Source: Streptacidiphilus sp. 4-A2 (lineage in GTDB: Bacteria > Actinomycetota > Actinomycetes > Streptomycetales > Streptomycetaceae). Taken from it: DNA of 64,000 bases. The stretch is taken from positions 5,815,845 through 5,879,844 of the forward strand of contig JAAFYY010000001.1 of NCBI GenBank assembly GCA_014284505.1. Reading direction: 5' to 3'. Each line of letters begins with the position of its first letter. The first letter of the stretch is position 1. The notes beneath the pieces were generated by a model. The model searched no databases. It was not told the DNA's origin and saw only the letters and a list, made by a program, of their open reading frames with translations. Below, piece by piece: positions 1 through 9,783 of the stretch. The translations under genes were made by a program, and so were the position numbers.

Positions 1-178
1 GCACACCGTCGCCCGGGTGGTCGCGCTGTCCCCGGCGGCGACGCTGGAGCGCGGCTACGCGGTGCTGCGGCGCGAGGACGGCACGGTGGTCCGCGGCCCG
101 GACGGGCTGGCGGTCGGCGAGTCGCTGCGGGCCCGGGTCGCGGACGGGGAGTTCACGGTGGCGGTGGAGCAGCTCTGA
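1..178 (+). CDS. xseA: exodeoxyribonuclease VII large subunit, C-terminal end
   Basis: Only the last 58 codons lie in the window; the gene starts upstream. The reading frame (codons from base 2, TGA at 176-178) gives the conserved C-terminal block LSPAATLERGYAVLR followed by a glycine-rich beta segment ending in VEQL, typical of the XseA C-terminus. XseA is the catalytic subunit of the ATP-independent single-strand exonuclease VII and assembles with several copies of XseB. The xseB gene lies 700 bp downstream on the same strand, supporting the call. A gene on the opposite strand sits between the two, which is not the usual adjacent arrangement. Confidence 0.85.
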   Translation, partial: HTVARVVALSPAATLERGYAVLRREDGTVVRGPDGLAVGESLRARVADGEFTVAVEQL

Positions 179-265
179 CGGAACGGGGCGGGGCGGGGCG
201 GATCAGGGCGGGGCGGGGCGCGGCCGGCCGGCCGCGCTCAGTCGGCGGGGCGCAGTCGGCCGGGC

Positions 266-794
266 TCAGTCGGCGGGGCGGGTGCGGGAGAGCGCCGTCG
301 AGTGCTCGTGGAAGCCGAGGCTGCGGTAGAGCTCCTGCCCCTGCTGGGTGGCGTGCAGATCCAGCCGGGTGGCCCCGCGCCGGTCGAACCAGTCGAGCAG
401 GGCCTCGGTGCAGGCCCGGGCATAGCCCTGGCGGCGGTGGCCGGGGTCCGTGCAGATGTTGAAGACGAAACCGAAGAGTCCTTCGGGTGTGCGGGCGCGG
501 GCAGCCGCTGCTCCAGCGTGCCGACCGCGCAGGCCGCCAGGACGCCGGGGCTCCCCGGGTCGTCCACCACGAAGACCCCGTACTCGCCGTTGCCGCCGCC
601 GGGGTCCGCCAGCGCCCGGCGCAGCAGTTCCTCCCCCGGCGCTCCCACGACTCGCCCACCGGGATGGGCACGGCCGCAGGCGCGGCTCCGGACGGCCCGG
701 ACGGCTCGGACGCCGCCATGGCCTCGAACATCAGCCGCCGCAGCCGGACGACCTCGGGGGCGTCGTCGGGGACGGCGGGACGCACGGTGATCAT
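266..794 (-). CDS. GNAT-family N-acetyltransferase (two frameshifts)
   Basis: Starts at an ATG at 794 with MITVRPAVPDDAPEVVRLRR, a typical GNAT opening. The frame then moves near 645 into a segment reading EELLRRALADPGG...YGVFVVDD and again near 480 into the acetyl-CoA binding part, DPGHRRQGYARACTEALLDW (the R-x-x-G-x-A loop), ending LDLHATQQGQELYRSLGF and stopping at 266-268. Restored length is about 175 residues, normal for the family. It would transfer an acetyl group from acetyl-CoA to an unknown amine. The gene is convergent to xseA and divergent from xseB. Because the three frames together make one complete, conserved domain, I read the breaks as sequence indels, though a decayed gene cannot be excluded. 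Confidence 0.7.
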
Positions 795-877
795 GCCCCG
801 GAGGCTAGTGGAAGCGCCACGCGGAGGCAGCTGAATTGTCCCGGCCGGATTGTCGGCGGCCGCCCTAGGCTGGGGCC

Positions 878-1138
878 ATGACGAAAGAGCCGGACAGCGT
901 GGTGGCACCCTCGGCCGTGGATGACGCCCTGGGCTACGAGCAGGCGCGCGACGCGCTGCAGGAGGTCGTCCGCAAGCTGGAGGTCGGCGGCATCTCGCTG
1001 GAGGAGTCGCTGGCCCTGTGGGAGCGCGGGGAGCAGCTCGCCAAGGTGTGCCAGCGCTGGCTGGACGGCGCACGCGCCCGGCTGGACGCGGCGCTGGCCG
1101 AGGGCGAGGGCGAGACCGGCGCGGCGCCCGAGGAGTAG
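878..1138 (+). CDS. xseB: exodeoxyribonuclease VII small subunit
   Basis: An 86-residue acidic helical protein. The core GYEQARDALQEVVRKLEVGG followed by SLEESLALWERGEQLAKVCQ is the XseB signature, and the variable acidic tail (EGEGETGAAPEE) is normal. XseB forms the helical bundle that holds several subunits on each XseA. The ATG start at 878 leaves a short N-terminal extension before the conserved helix. It is separated from xseA by an antisense acetyltransferase gene. Confidence 0.93.
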   Translation: MTKEPDSVVAPSAVDDALGYEQARDALQEVVRKLEVGGISLEESLALWERGEQLAKVCQRWLDGARARLDAALAEGEGETGAAPEE

Positions 1139-1280
1139 CCGCGGCGCCCGAGAGCCGCACCGGTGGCCTGTGAGGTGGATCACTCCGATTCGGGGGCCTT
1201 TGGAAATAGTTGGAAATTCACCTATGTTGAGAGAGCCAAGCGGCACCGAGCCGCTCCGGACTCTTCAGAGGTGTACTCCA

Positions 1281-1884
1281 ATGACTGCTGCTGACGCGCT
1301 TGTGCTTGACCCCGCCGCCCAGGACCTGCTCTTCCGTGAGGCCCGTACGGCGAACACCTTCACCGACGAGCCGGTCACCGACGAGCAGATCCAGGCCGTC
1401 TACGACCTGGTCAAGTACGCGCCGACGTCGATGAACATGTCCCCGCTGCGGGTTGTCCTGGTCCGCTCGGACGACGCCCGCGCCCGCCTGGTCTCGCACA
1501 TGGCGGACGGCAACAAGGAGAAGACCGGCAAGGCCCCGCTGGTCGCCATCCTGGCCGCCGACCACGAGTTCCACGAGGAGCTGCCGAAGCTCTTCCCGCA
1601 CTTCCCCAGGCCAAGGACCTCTTCTTCGCCGAGCGCCCCGGCCGTGAGGCCGCCTCGAACCTGAACGGCACGCTCCAGGTCGCCTACTTCATCATCGGCC
1701 TGCGCGCCGCCGGTCTCGCGGCCGGCCCGATGACGGGCTACGACGCCGCCGCATCAACAAGGACTTCTTCCCCGACGGTGACCACTCGGTGCTGACCGTG
1801 GTCAACATCGGCAAGCCGGGCGAGAACGCCTGGTTCCCGCGCTCCCCGCGGCTGGAGTACGACGAGGTCGTCAGCACCGTCTGA
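1281..1884 (+). CDS. nitroreductase-family protein, RutE-like (two frameshifts)
   Basis: Begins MTAADALVLDPAAQDLLFRE and continues YAPTSMNMSPLRVVLVRSDD, matching the nitroreductase subfamily of RutE-like (malonic semialdehyde reductase) flavoproteins, which use FMN and NAD(P)H. Frame is lost near 1608, where a five-C run appears to read four, and again near 1752. The restored 3' part reads DLFFAERPGREAASNLNGTL, AAGLAAGPMTGYD and INKDFFPDG before the stop at 1882-1884. Total length is about 200 residues, as expected. The ATG at 1281 is preceded by an AGAGG-type ribosome binding site. The true substrate cannot be told from sequence. A hairpin at 1906-1949 follows the gene. Confidence 0.82.
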
Positions 1885-1905
1885 GTCCTCGGCCCGGCCA
1901 CGCCG

Positions 1906-1949
1906 GAACGCCCCCGATCCCGGTCGATCAGACCAGGTCGGGGGCGTTC
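1906..1949. terminator. rho-independent-type terminator hairpin
   Basis: Perfect 12-bp inverted repeat GAACGCCCCCGA (1906-1917) and TCGGGGGCGTTC (1938-1949) with a 20-base loop. It lies between the convergent ends of the nitroreductase gene and the DUF4245 gene, so it could serve both. Confidence 0.75.
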
Positions 1950-1990
1950 TGCGTGCTGCGTGCTGCATCCTGCTCCACGGGCGCCGCCGG

Positions 1991-2527
1991 TCAGCTGCTC
2001 CGGAGGGTGGAGGCGAAGTACTCCATGGCCGCGAACGACTCGGTACCGGTCACCACAGTGGTCACCTTGGGCGTCTCCAGCACCAGCGCCCGGTAGTTGG
2101 TGCCCTGGTAGTGGGCCCAGACCGCGCCGTTGACGGTGCTGGTGCCGCTGACCTTCACACCGCTGGTGGTGACGCTGGAGATGAAGGGCCCCGCGGTGCC
2201 GTTGCTCTGCTGCACCGACACATAAGCACCCTTGGGGTCGATGTAGCCGAGGGTCCACTGCGCGTCGGTGGCGTCCATGCCGTCGTAGTTGACGGCGGTG
2301 GCGGTCCAGCCCTTGGGCAGGTCGCTGGGCGCGAGAACGGGGTAGGGGGCCGCCCGGCGGGCGGAGTCCACCGAGGAGGCGATGCCGCCCTGGACCGCGT
2401 GCACGCCGTTGCCGCCGGAGTGCGGGATGAAGTAGTAGATGACCAGGCCGGCCAGCATGACAGCGGCCAGTGACAGGACCATGTCCTTGACCGATTTGGC
2501 GGCCATCCCGGGACGCTTCTGCGTCAT
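1991..2527 (-). CDS. DUF4245 single-pass membrane protein
   Basis: A protein of about 178 residues with a short basic N-terminus (MTQKRPGMAAKSVKDM), one hydrophobic helix (VLSLAAVMLAGLVIYYFIP) and an extracytoplasmic domain containing DLPKGWTATAVNYDG and YVSVQQSNG, the pattern of the actinobacterial DUF4245 family. Function is unknown. I chose the ATG at 2527, which has a GGGA box about 11 bases upstream; an in-frame GTG at 2572 would add 15 residues. It is divergent from glpX, an arrangement that I recall in Streptomyces, so the 184-bp gap probably carries both promoters. Confidence 0.8.
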   Translation of the reverse strand: MTQKRPGMAAKSVKDMVLSLAAVMLAGLVIYYFIPHSGGNGVHAVQGGIASSVDSARRAAPYPVLAPSDLPKGWTATAVNYDGMDATDAQWTLGYIDPKGAYVSVQQSNGTAGPFISSVTTSGVKVSGTSTVNGAVWAHYQGTNYRALVLETPKVTTVVTGTESFAAMEYFASTLRSS

Positions 2528-2711
2528 GGTCGGGGCCGTCCCTGGTTGCGGTACCGCGTTCTCTGTTGCCACCCGTCCATGGTGGCCCATGGGTCCCCGC
2601 AAGCCCGGCACCGGGGTAGCACGTGCCGCGCGCCACAGACATTTCCGCAGGTCGAAGATACGATCACAACACCCTCATCCGGCCGTCGTCGTACAGAGAG
2701 GTACGGGACCG

Positions 2712-3761
2712 ATGACCGAGCAGCACCCGCACAACCAGCACAATCTGCCTTCTTCCCTGGAGGTCGCCCCGGAGGCGCCTGACCGCAACCTCGCCCTTGA
2801 GCTCGTCCGGGTGACCGAGGCCGCCGCCATGGCAGCCGGTCGCTGGGTCGGCCGCGGCGACAAGAACGGCGCCGACGGCGCCGCCGTCCGCGCCATGCGG
2901 ACCCTGGTCCACACCGTCTCCATGAACGGTGTGGTCGTCATCGGCGAGGGCGAGAAGGACGACGCGCCCATGCTCTTCAACGGGGAGCGGATCGGCGACG
3001 GCACCGGCCCCGAGTGCGACGTCGCCGTGGACCCGGTGGACGGCACCACGCTGACCGCCAAGGGCATGCCCAACGCGGTGGCGGTGCTCGCGGTCGCCGA
3101 CCGCGGCACCATGTTCGACCCCAGCGCCGTCTTCTACATGGACAAGCTGGTTGCCGGTCCCGAGGCGGCCGGCCAGGTGGACATCACCGCCCCGGTCGAG
3201 CACAACGTCCGCGCGATCGCCCGGGCCAAGGGCTGCGCGCCCGAGGACGTCACCGTGGTGCTGCTGGACCGGCCCCGGCACGACAAGCTGGCCGCGGAGA
3301 TCCGCGCGACCGGCGCCCGGATCAAGTTCATCTCGGACGGCGACGTCGCCGGCGCGGTGATGGCGGTGCGCGAAGGCACCGGCGTCGACCTGCTGCTCGG
3401 CATCGGCGGCACCCCCGAGGGCATCATCGCGGCCTGCGCCATCAAGTGCCTCGGCGGCGTGATCCAGGGCCGGCTGTGGCCCAAGGACGAGGCCGAGAAG
3501 CGCAAGGCGCTGGACGCCGGGCACGACCTCGGCCGGGTGCTGCACACCAACGACCTGGTGAGCGGCGAGAACGTGTTCTTCGTCGCCACCGGGATCACCG
3601 ACGGCGAACTGCTGCGCGGCGTCCACTACAAGGCGGAGACCGCCACCACCAGCTCGCTGGTGATGCGCTCCAAGAGCGGCACGATCCGCCGGATCGAGAG
3701 CGAGCACAAGCTGTCCAAGCTGCGTGCCTACAGCGCCATCGACTTCGACCGGGCCCGCTGA
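2712..3761 (+). CDS. glpX: class II fructose-1,6-bisphosphatase
   Basis: A 349-residue intact protein. It contains the metal and phosphate binding motifs of the GlpX family: GEGEKDDAPMLFNGE near residue 80, then DVAVDPVDGTTLTAKG near 105, plus LLLGIGGTPEGIIAACA and the conserved GRLWPKDEAE segment. It hydrolyses fructose 1,6-bisphosphate to fructose 6-phosphate in gluconeogenesis and is the usual FBPase of actinobacteria. The start at 2712 has a GAGAGG site upstream. It acts in the same pathway as pckG at 45406-47238 and is followed by a strong hairpin at 3800-3841. Confidence 0.96.
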   Translation: MTEQHPHNQHNLPSSLEVAPEAPDRNLALELVRVTEAAAMAAGRWVGRGDKNGADGAAVRAMRTLVHTVSMNGVVVIGEGEKDDAPMLFNGERIGDGTGPECDVAVDPVDGTTLTAKGMPNAVAVLAVADRGTMFDPSAVFYMDKLVAGPEAAGQVDITAPVEHNVRAIARAKGCAPEDVTVVLLDRPRHDKLAAEIRATGARIKFISDGDVAGAVMAVREGTGVDLLLGIGGTPEGIIAACAIKCLGGVIQGRLWPKDEAEKRKALDAGHDLGRVLHTNDLVSGENVFFVATGITDGELLRGVHYKAETATTSSLVMRSKSGTIRRIESEHKLSKLRAYSAIDFDRAR

Positions 3762-3799
3762 CCGCTCGGTCGGCGAGAGCCGGACGAGGCGGCGGCAGG

Positions 3800-3841
3800 C
3801 CGGTCCACTGGCCCCGGGCAACCGGGGCCAGGCCGGACCGG
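3800..3841. terminator. terminator hairpin after glpX
   Basis: Inner arms CTGGCCCCGG (3808-3817) and CCGGGGCCAG (3822-3831) around a GCAA tetraloop, with outer arms CCGGTCC (3800-3806) and GGACCGG (3835-3841). It is a long stable stem directly between convergent glpX and the wbl gene. Confidence 0.75.
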
Positions 3842-3927
3842 CGCGGAACAGAGCAGTAACAGGACAGGGCGGATCGGACGGGGGACGCCGGGTCGAAGGT
3901 CGCAGGACCGGGCCGCCGCAGGATCGT

Positions 3928-4338
3928 TCAGCCTGCGGCGGCGACCTGGGCGCCACGCCGCGCCGCCTCACGGAGCTCCTGCTCCCGGCGGCGGCGGCGG
4001 GCCAGCACCACCCGGCGCTCGGCGGCGGTCAGCCCGCCCCAGACGCCGTACGGCTCCGGCTGGAGCAGTGCGTGCTCACGACACTCCAGCAGCACCGGGC
4101 AGCGCCCGCAGACCCGCTTCGCCTGCTCCTCGCGCGACAACCGGGCCGCTGTGGGCTCCTTGGAGGGGGCGAAGAACAGGCCCGCCTCATCACGGCGGCA
4201 GGCGGCATTGGAATGCCAGGGACTGTCATCCGCGAAACCGCCGCCTCTTACCGGGACGTTTGAACGGTTCGCGTCCAGACGGGCTTCTATCGGATGAAGC
4301 ACGGCGCACTCCTGACGACAGTCCTCGGAGGGGTCCAC
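3928..4338 (-). CDS. WhiB-family iron-sulfur regulator, WblI-like
   Basis: A 136-residue protein with the four-cysteine Wbl cluster ligands (ACRRD, then CGRCPVLLEC), the GVWGG turn and a basic C-terminus (RRVVLARRRRREQELREAARR). Wbl proteins bind a [4Fe-4S] cluster and usually act by binding sigma factor region 4. The sequence SKEPTAARLSREEQAKRVCG and the position between glpX and a DUF1707 gene next to fumarase match what I recall of the Streptomyces WblI lineage. The N-terminal 35 residues are not conserved, so a later start is possible. The 97-bp gap to the upstream gene holds its promoter. Confidence 0.88.
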   Translation of the reverse strand: MDPSEDCRQECAVLHPIEARLDANRSNVPVRGGGFADDSPWHSNAACRRDEAGLFFAPSKEPTAARLSREEQAKRVCGRCPVLLECREHALLQPEPYGVWGGLTAAERRVVLARRRRREQELREAARRGAQVAAAG

Positions 4339-4435
4339 ACCGCCGTACGGCGCGGCGATGTGAGCCAGGATCTACCCCGCCGACCGACGATCCATGCGCG
4401 ACGCAGCCAATCCAATCAACGGACAGTCAGCCCGC

Positions 4436-5167
4436 TCAGCCCTCAAGTCGCTTGCGCAGGGCCTCTTTCAGCTTGTTTGGCTTCTTCGGTTCGGCCGAGA
4501 CCCCGCCGAAGACGCAGACCGTCCGCACCGTCACCACCGGCGCCGAGGGGTCCTCGCCATCCTGCTGCCTGATGTCGGTTCCGCCGAAGATCCCGACCCC
4601 GCCGCCGCGCAAGGTCACATGCGGCGGAACCTTGATCTCCACTCCGCCGAAGACCGCGGTGCAGTGGATCACCAGTTCGGGAGAATCGAACACAGCTTCG
4701 GAAAGGTCGATCTCCACCCCGCCGAACACCGCGAGCGCCTTCAGCAGGGACCCCGCCCGGAACCGGCCCTTGCGCTCGGCACCACCGAACACCGCGATCA
4801 TCTGCGGGGGCTCCTGCCGGGCGGGCAAGTCGGACCGCTGCGGCCGCGGCGCGGCGGGCGCCGTGGCGTGCGCAGTGGCGTGCGCAGGCAGGTCCTTGGT
4901 CAGCGGGACCAGGTCGCCCATGGTCTTCGCCGCGTAGACGGCGTCCACCCGCTCCGAGTGCTCCTCGGCGGTGAGCCTCCCCTCCGCGTACGCCTCGCGA
5001 AGTACCTCCGCCACCCGCTCACGGTCGGCGTCGGAGGCACGCAGCTGCAGCGCCGGATCCGTTGCCGGATCCGCGTACGGCTTGGGCGCGGCGGTCTTCC
5101 TGAGCGGATCCGGGAGGGGCTCGGGGCGAGGCTCGGGGAGGGGCTCGGGGAGGGGAGAGTTGTCCAC
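4436..5167 (-). CDS. DUF1707 and LiaF-like cell-wall stress domain protein
   Basis: The N-terminal part has the DUF1707 motif LRASDADRERVAEVLREAYA followed by GRLTAEEHSERVDAVYAAKT. The C-terminal part has repeated AVFGG(V/A)E strands typical of the LiaF/VraT-like beta domain (positions about 140 to 250). The N-terminus is a low-complexity Pro-Leu-Pro-Glu tract from a GGGGCTCGGGGA-like repeat at 5110-5158. The start is uncertain: GTG at 5167 is chosen because a palindrome at 5195-5211 is then placed about 36 bases upstream, as a promoter-proximal operator; a GTG at 5221 would put the palindrome inside the gene. Neither has a clear ribosome binding site. Function is probably envelope-stress related. 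Confidence 0.8.
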   Translation of the reverse strand: MDNSPLPEPLPEPRPEPLPDPLRKTAAPKPYADPATDPALQLRASDADRERVAEVLREAYAEGRLTAEEHSERVDAVYAAKTMGDLVPLTKDLPAHATAHATAPAAPRPQRSDLPARQEPPQMIAVFGGAERKGRFRAGSLLKALAVFGGVEIDLSEAVFDSPELVIHCTAVFGGVEIKVPPHVTLRGGGVGIFGGTDIRQQDGEDPSAPVVTVRTVCVFGGVSAEPKKPNKLKEALRKRLEG

Positions 5168-5194
5168 AGCGTGAGGATAGTCACCCGGGTACCA

Positions 5195-5211
5195 GGCAGG
5201 ACAGTCCTGCC
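5195..5211. promoter_or_regulatory. palindromic operator candidate, DUF1707/fumarase intergenic
   Basis: Perfect inverted repeat GGCAGGAC-A-GTCCTGCC between the divergent DUF1707 gene and class I fumarase gene. It could bind a dimeric regulator controlling one or both. No family assignment is possible from the sequence alone. Confidence 0.5.
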
Positions 5212-5299
5212 CGGGCACCACAGCGGTGCGCCGACTTGCATACCCTGAACGGTGCGCGCCGACGACGACGCCCCCGCCCGACCCGTGAGGAATGCACTC

Positions 5300-6961
<1,662 letters not shown>

Positions 6962-7015
6962 CCTCCGGGCCCCCAGCAACCCCCGCTGCGGGCCCGGAGC
7001 ACCGCTCGTGGTGTG

Positions 7016-7444
7016 CTAGCGCGGACAGTCCCAGGGGTTCAGGGTTGTCGCGCCCGTTCGTGCCAAGTGCTTGATATTTCGGCTGACCAGCGTCCAGCCG
7101 TTGGCCAGGGCAGTAGCTGCGATCAGTGCGTCTGGTGGATCGATGCCCGTCCCGGCGGCTTTGAGCTTTCGGTGGACGGCAAGGTAGGCGACAGCCTCGC
7201 TTTCCCCGATGCCTACGATCCTTCCTTGGTACTCGTCCCTGACCCCGTCCAGCACCCGACGATAGGTGTCCTGGCGTCGCGGATCAGTATGGGCAGCGAT
7301 GCCGGCCTCAATCTCGGCGATCGTGACGACGCTCAGATAGAGCGCAGGAGCGGGAACCGAGCGAGCCCAGGCGACAACGGCGGGAGCAGGCTTCGGCCGC
7401 GTGGTCAGTTCGGCAATCACATTGGTGTCGAGCAGAAAGCTCAC
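7016..7444 (-). CDS. VapC-type PIN-domain toxin
   Basis: A 142-residue PIN domain. It opens MSFLLDTNVIAELTTRPKP (first catalytic Asp), continues LYLSVVTIAEIEAGIAAHTD (catalytic Glu), then GIDPPDALIAATALANG (Asp) and a terminal VSRNIKHL strand. VapC toxins are Mg2+-dependent endoribonucleases, often of tRNA. The start overlaps the upstream antitoxin stop by 4 bases (ATGA), indicating translational coupling. The pair lies between the two copies of the fumarase 3' end, outside the conserved gene order. Confidence 0.9.
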   Translation of the reverse strand: MSFLLDTNVIAELTTRPKPAPAVVAWARSVPAPALYLSVVTIAEIEAGIAAHTDPRRQDTYRRVLDGVRDEYQGRIVGIGESEAVAYLAVHRKLKAAGTGIDPPDALIAATALANGWTLVSRNIKHLARTGATTLNPWDCPR

Positions 7445-7713
7445 TCGCCGTCCGCCGCATCGTCGTAGGAACGCCCACCGAACTCCAGCCCCTCGAAGGG
7501 CGTCGTCAGCAGACTCTCAAGGAATCCGTCAGTTCCCAGCGTGACCCATCGGTGGAGCATTGCCGGGAGAGCGTCGATGTCGGTGTCAGCCAGCTCATCA
7601 TCGAAATGCTCGGCCTGGTCCTTGGAGAGCGAGTCCCGGATCTCCCGGATGGTCCGCAGAGGGTGGGGCTGCTCCGGGGGTTGCGGAGTCGGCAGATTGG
7701 GGGCTGTGGTCAT
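7441..7713 (-). CDS. antitoxin partner of the PIN toxin
   Basis: A 90-residue acidic protein encoded immediately upstream of the toxin and overlapping it by 4 bases. It reads PLRTIREIRDSLSKDQAEHF then DELADTDIDALPAMLHRWV and ends in an acidic tail (SYDDAADGE). I see no clear helix-turn-helix or ribbon-helix-helix domain, so the antitoxin class is not assigned; the call rests on its size and coupling to a PIN toxin. Base composition is less GC-rich than the flanking fumarase, in keeping with acquisition. Confidence 0.72.
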   Translation of the reverse strand: MTTAPNLPTPQPPEQPHPLRTIREIRDSLSKDQAEHFDDELADTDIDALPAMLHRWVTLGTDGFLESLLTTPFEGLEFGGRSYDDAADGE

Positions 7714-7842
7714 GATCAGCTCCTCAGGGATGCGCGCTTCAGGTCAAGCGTCAAGAAAAGCCTAGCCCGACATCTCGCGACGTCTGAAGCTTCTCCCGAT
7801 GAAGCAACCGTGGCGGCGGCGAAACCGCGTGTTCAAGGCTGC

Positions 7843-7960
<118 letters not shown>

Positions 7961-7966
7961 GTCCGG

Positions 7967-7994
7967 GCCTGCGGCAGTCTTTACTGCCGCAGGC
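7967..7994 (+). terminator. terminator hairpin after the right fumarase-tail copy
   Basis: Perfect 12-bp stem GCCTGCGGCAGT (7967-7978) and ACTGCCGCAGGC (7983-7994) with a CTTT loop. It lies just past the duplicated fumarase stop codon and is likely the original fumarase terminator, also usable by the convergent gene at 8023-8399. Confidence 0.8.
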
Positions 7995-8022
7995 TTGGAC
8001 GGCTCCGGCTCATGGGGCCCGG

Positions 8023-8399
8023 TCAGTCCCGGACCAGGCAGAACGGGTGCCCGGCCGGATCCGCGAAGACCCGCCAACTCCGCTTCCCGTCACCGTCGTC
8101 GAGCAGCGTGGCACCCCGGCCGAGGGCGTCCTGCTGAGCCCGGTCCAGGTCCTCGACCCCGAAGTCGAGGTGGGCCTGCTGGGACGGGCCGGGTCCGGCC
8201 ACTGCGGCGGCCGATGGTCCGCCACCCGCTGGAACGCCAACACCAGCCCACCCTCCACATGCAGCGTCGCCCAGCCGTCGCTGAGCGACCACCGCCGATC
8301 GGGCTGGTTCACCACCCCGCCGAGCAGCGATCCGTAGAATCCGGCCAGCTCAGCGACATCGGCACAGTCCAGCACCACGCATTGCAGCTTCGCGATCAT
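8023..8399 (-). CDS. VOC (glyoxalase/bleomycin resistance) family protein (one frameshift)
   Basis: Starts MIAKLQCVVLDCADVAELAG followed by FYGSLLGG and WSLSDGWATLHVEGG, the first beta-alpha-beta-beta-beta unit of the vicinal oxygen chelate fold. The frame shifts near 8205 into a second unit, QQAHLDFGVEDLDRAQQDAL then RVFADPAGHPFCLVRD, ending at 8023. Length is about 125 residues, normal for the single-domain family. Many Streptomyces have such proteins of unknown substrate; no specific metal-dependent activity can be named. It sits at the edge of the accessory region bounded on the left by the fumarase repeat. Confidence 0.8.
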
Positions 8400-8520
8400 G
8401 CCACGCAGCCTCCCATCCCGCCGGGCGAACCACAGCCCCCGCACGGCACCGAGCGCGCGGTCCCCACCGGATATATGCCGCGCGCAGGCCCTGGTCGTCC
8501 GGCTAAGCTCCCGGCCAGGG

Positions 8521-8594
8521 CGGGGTCGTAGCACAGAGGTAATGCGCCGTGACGATCATCCCGGAGGACGTCGGTTCGAATCCGACCGCCCCGC
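8521..8594 (+). ncRNA. tRNA-like sequence with atypical anticodon arm
   Basis: The 3' half is a textbook T arm: GTCGG, loop TTCGAAT, CCGAC, followed by an acceptor strand CGCCCCG (8587-8593). This pairs with a 5' strand CGGGG-T-CG (8521-8528), treating T as one extra base. A D-arm-like segment containing the GG pair (AGAGGTAAT loop) follows. The anticodon arm is irregular: the best stem, CCGTG with CCCGG, has a T-C mismatch and an 8-base loop ACGATCAT. It may be a decayed tRNA, a tRNA with an indel error, or an atypical tRNA-like gene. No anticodon identity is claimed. Confidence 0.4.
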
Positions 8595-8649
8595 CCCCAG
8601 CAGAACGCCCGACACCGACGCGATCGGGCGGTCGTCGGACCACGGCTCT

Positions 8650-8950
8650 TCCGCGCCGACCACAGAGACGACGGGGGCGTTGCGATGCCGCGTTCGGCAA
8701 CCGCCGCAGTCAACGCCTCGATCACGTCGCCTCGCCGGTCCGGAGTGATCAAGTCCATGGTCATGGCCACGTGATCGGGCGGGCGTCGGTCCGCAGTTCT
8801 TCGGCGTGGCTGTGGAAGCGCTCGTACATGCCGTCGTCCTGGAGGCGACGCAGGTTGCAGCATCGGCGAGCCGTGGCCGACCAGCCTGGCCAGGTGCGGG
8901 GTGACCAGGTCTGCTCCTCGAAGACGAAGAGAGAACGTCAGAGGCGGTAG
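8650..8950 (-). pseudogene. degenerate copy of HTH 3' end and PPC 5' end
   Basis: This stretch resembles 9668-9970 over its whole length (roughly 80 percent by eye), including the junction MTMDLITPDRRGDVIEALTA against MTMELITLDQRGEMIEALTA in the intact PPC gene and the VTPHLARLVGH end of the regulator. It contains frameshifts and the PPC part stops short at the tRNA-like sequence. It is therefore an old partial duplication of the downstream operon and not a working gene. Confidence 0.75.
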
Positions 8951-8958
8951 GGACCGCC

Positions 8959-9429
8959 CTACCTGAGATAGGGCGTTGTCCGGTGGTCCAGGAAGTGATC
9001 GAGCCGGAGCCGTTGGGTGTGGTGCATGGGCAGCGCCGACAAGTCCTCCAAGGCGACAAACCGCAGTTCTGTCGACTCGTCCGACATCGCCAGCTGCCCG
9101 CCGACGACGCGCGCCGTGAAGCAGACATTGAACTGTCGGCGTACTTCTCCGTCACTGTAGGCGATCACGTGACGAGGGTCGGTGTATGTGCCGACAAGGC
9201 CCGTGATCTCGACATCCAGTCCGGTCTCTTCCTTCACTTCCCGGACGGCAGTGCCCGGCAGCGATTCGTCCATCTCCATGCCACCGCCCGGCAGCGACCA
9301 CAAACCGTTGTCGCTCCGTCGCTGGAGCAGGATGCGCCCATCCTCGTCCATCACGACGGCAGAAGCCGCCACGACGAGACTGTTCGGCTTCGGGGCGTGC
9401 GGGTCGTCGTAGAACTCTGCTCGCGCCAT
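8959..9429 (-). CDS. NUDIX hydrolase
   Basis: A 156-residue intact NUDIX domain. The Nudix box is present as GGGMEMDESLPGTAVREVKE followed by ETGL, preceded by RILLQRRSDNGLWSLP, an MutT-like arrangement. It hydrolyses a nucleoside diphosphate linked to some moiety; the substrate is unknown. The start is 3 bases after the PPC gene stop, with GGAGGG as ribosome binding site, so it is the third gene of the HTH-PPC-NUDIX operon. Within the accessory region it may cleanse or sense a modified nucleotide. Confidence 0.92.
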   Translation of the reverse strand: MARAEFYDDPHAPKPNSLVVAASAVVMDEDGRILLQRRSDNGLWSLPGGGMEMDESLPGTAVREVKEETGLDVEITGLVGTYTDPRHVIAYSDGEVRRQFNVCFTARVVGGQLAMSDESTELRFVALEDLSALPMHHTQRLRLDHFLDHRTTPYLR

Positions 9430-9432
9430 GGC

Positions 9433-9783
9433 TCAGCCCTCCTGTCCGAGGCGGAGCAGGTAGATGTTGACGAAGTAGGGGCCGCCGACCTCGGCCGAGT
9501 GGAGGTGGCCGGAGAGGGCGACGCCGCCTTCCACGCCGCAGGTGACATGCAGGTTGGGCACTCCGTCCAGGATCTCCCCGTTGCCCGCGACCTCGGCGAA
9601 CCGTCCGGTCGTCAGCACCGCCTCGCGGGGGTTGTCGTCCTTCATGGTCGAGACCGTGAACGCCCGCACCGCGCCGACCACGGAGACAACGGCAGCATTG
9701 CCGATACCCCGCTCAGCGACCGCGGCCGTCAGCGCCTCGATCATCTCGCCCCGCTGGTCCAGGGTGATCAGTTCCATGGTCAT
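9433..9783 (-). CDS. PPC (DUF296) domain protein
   Basis: A 116-residue protein opening MTMELITLDQRGEMIEALTA and containing AAVVSVVGAVRAFTVSTM, LTTGRFAEVAGNGEI and the motif HVTCGVEGGVALSGHLHSAE, the trimeric plants-and-prokaryotes-conserved (PPC/DUF296) fold. Bacterial members lack the AT-hook found in plants and their role is unclear; some are thought to bind small ligands. Its ATG overlaps the stop of the upstream HTH gene (ATGA), and the NUDIX gene follows, so the three are co-translated. Confidence 0.85.
   Translation of the reverse strand: MTMELITLDQRGEMIEALTAAVAERGIGNAAVVSVVGAVRAFTVSTMKDDNPREAVLTTGRFAEVAGNGEILDGVPNLHVTCGVEGGVALSGHLHSAEVGGPYFVNIYLLRLGQEG

Noticed and set aside
153..1160. 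Long minus-strand open frame across the xseA/xseB region
   Set aside because: It is a composite of stop-poor GC-rich sequence; only its middle part (from 794) is a real GNAT N-terminus, and the rest is Arg/Pro-rich shadow of other frames.
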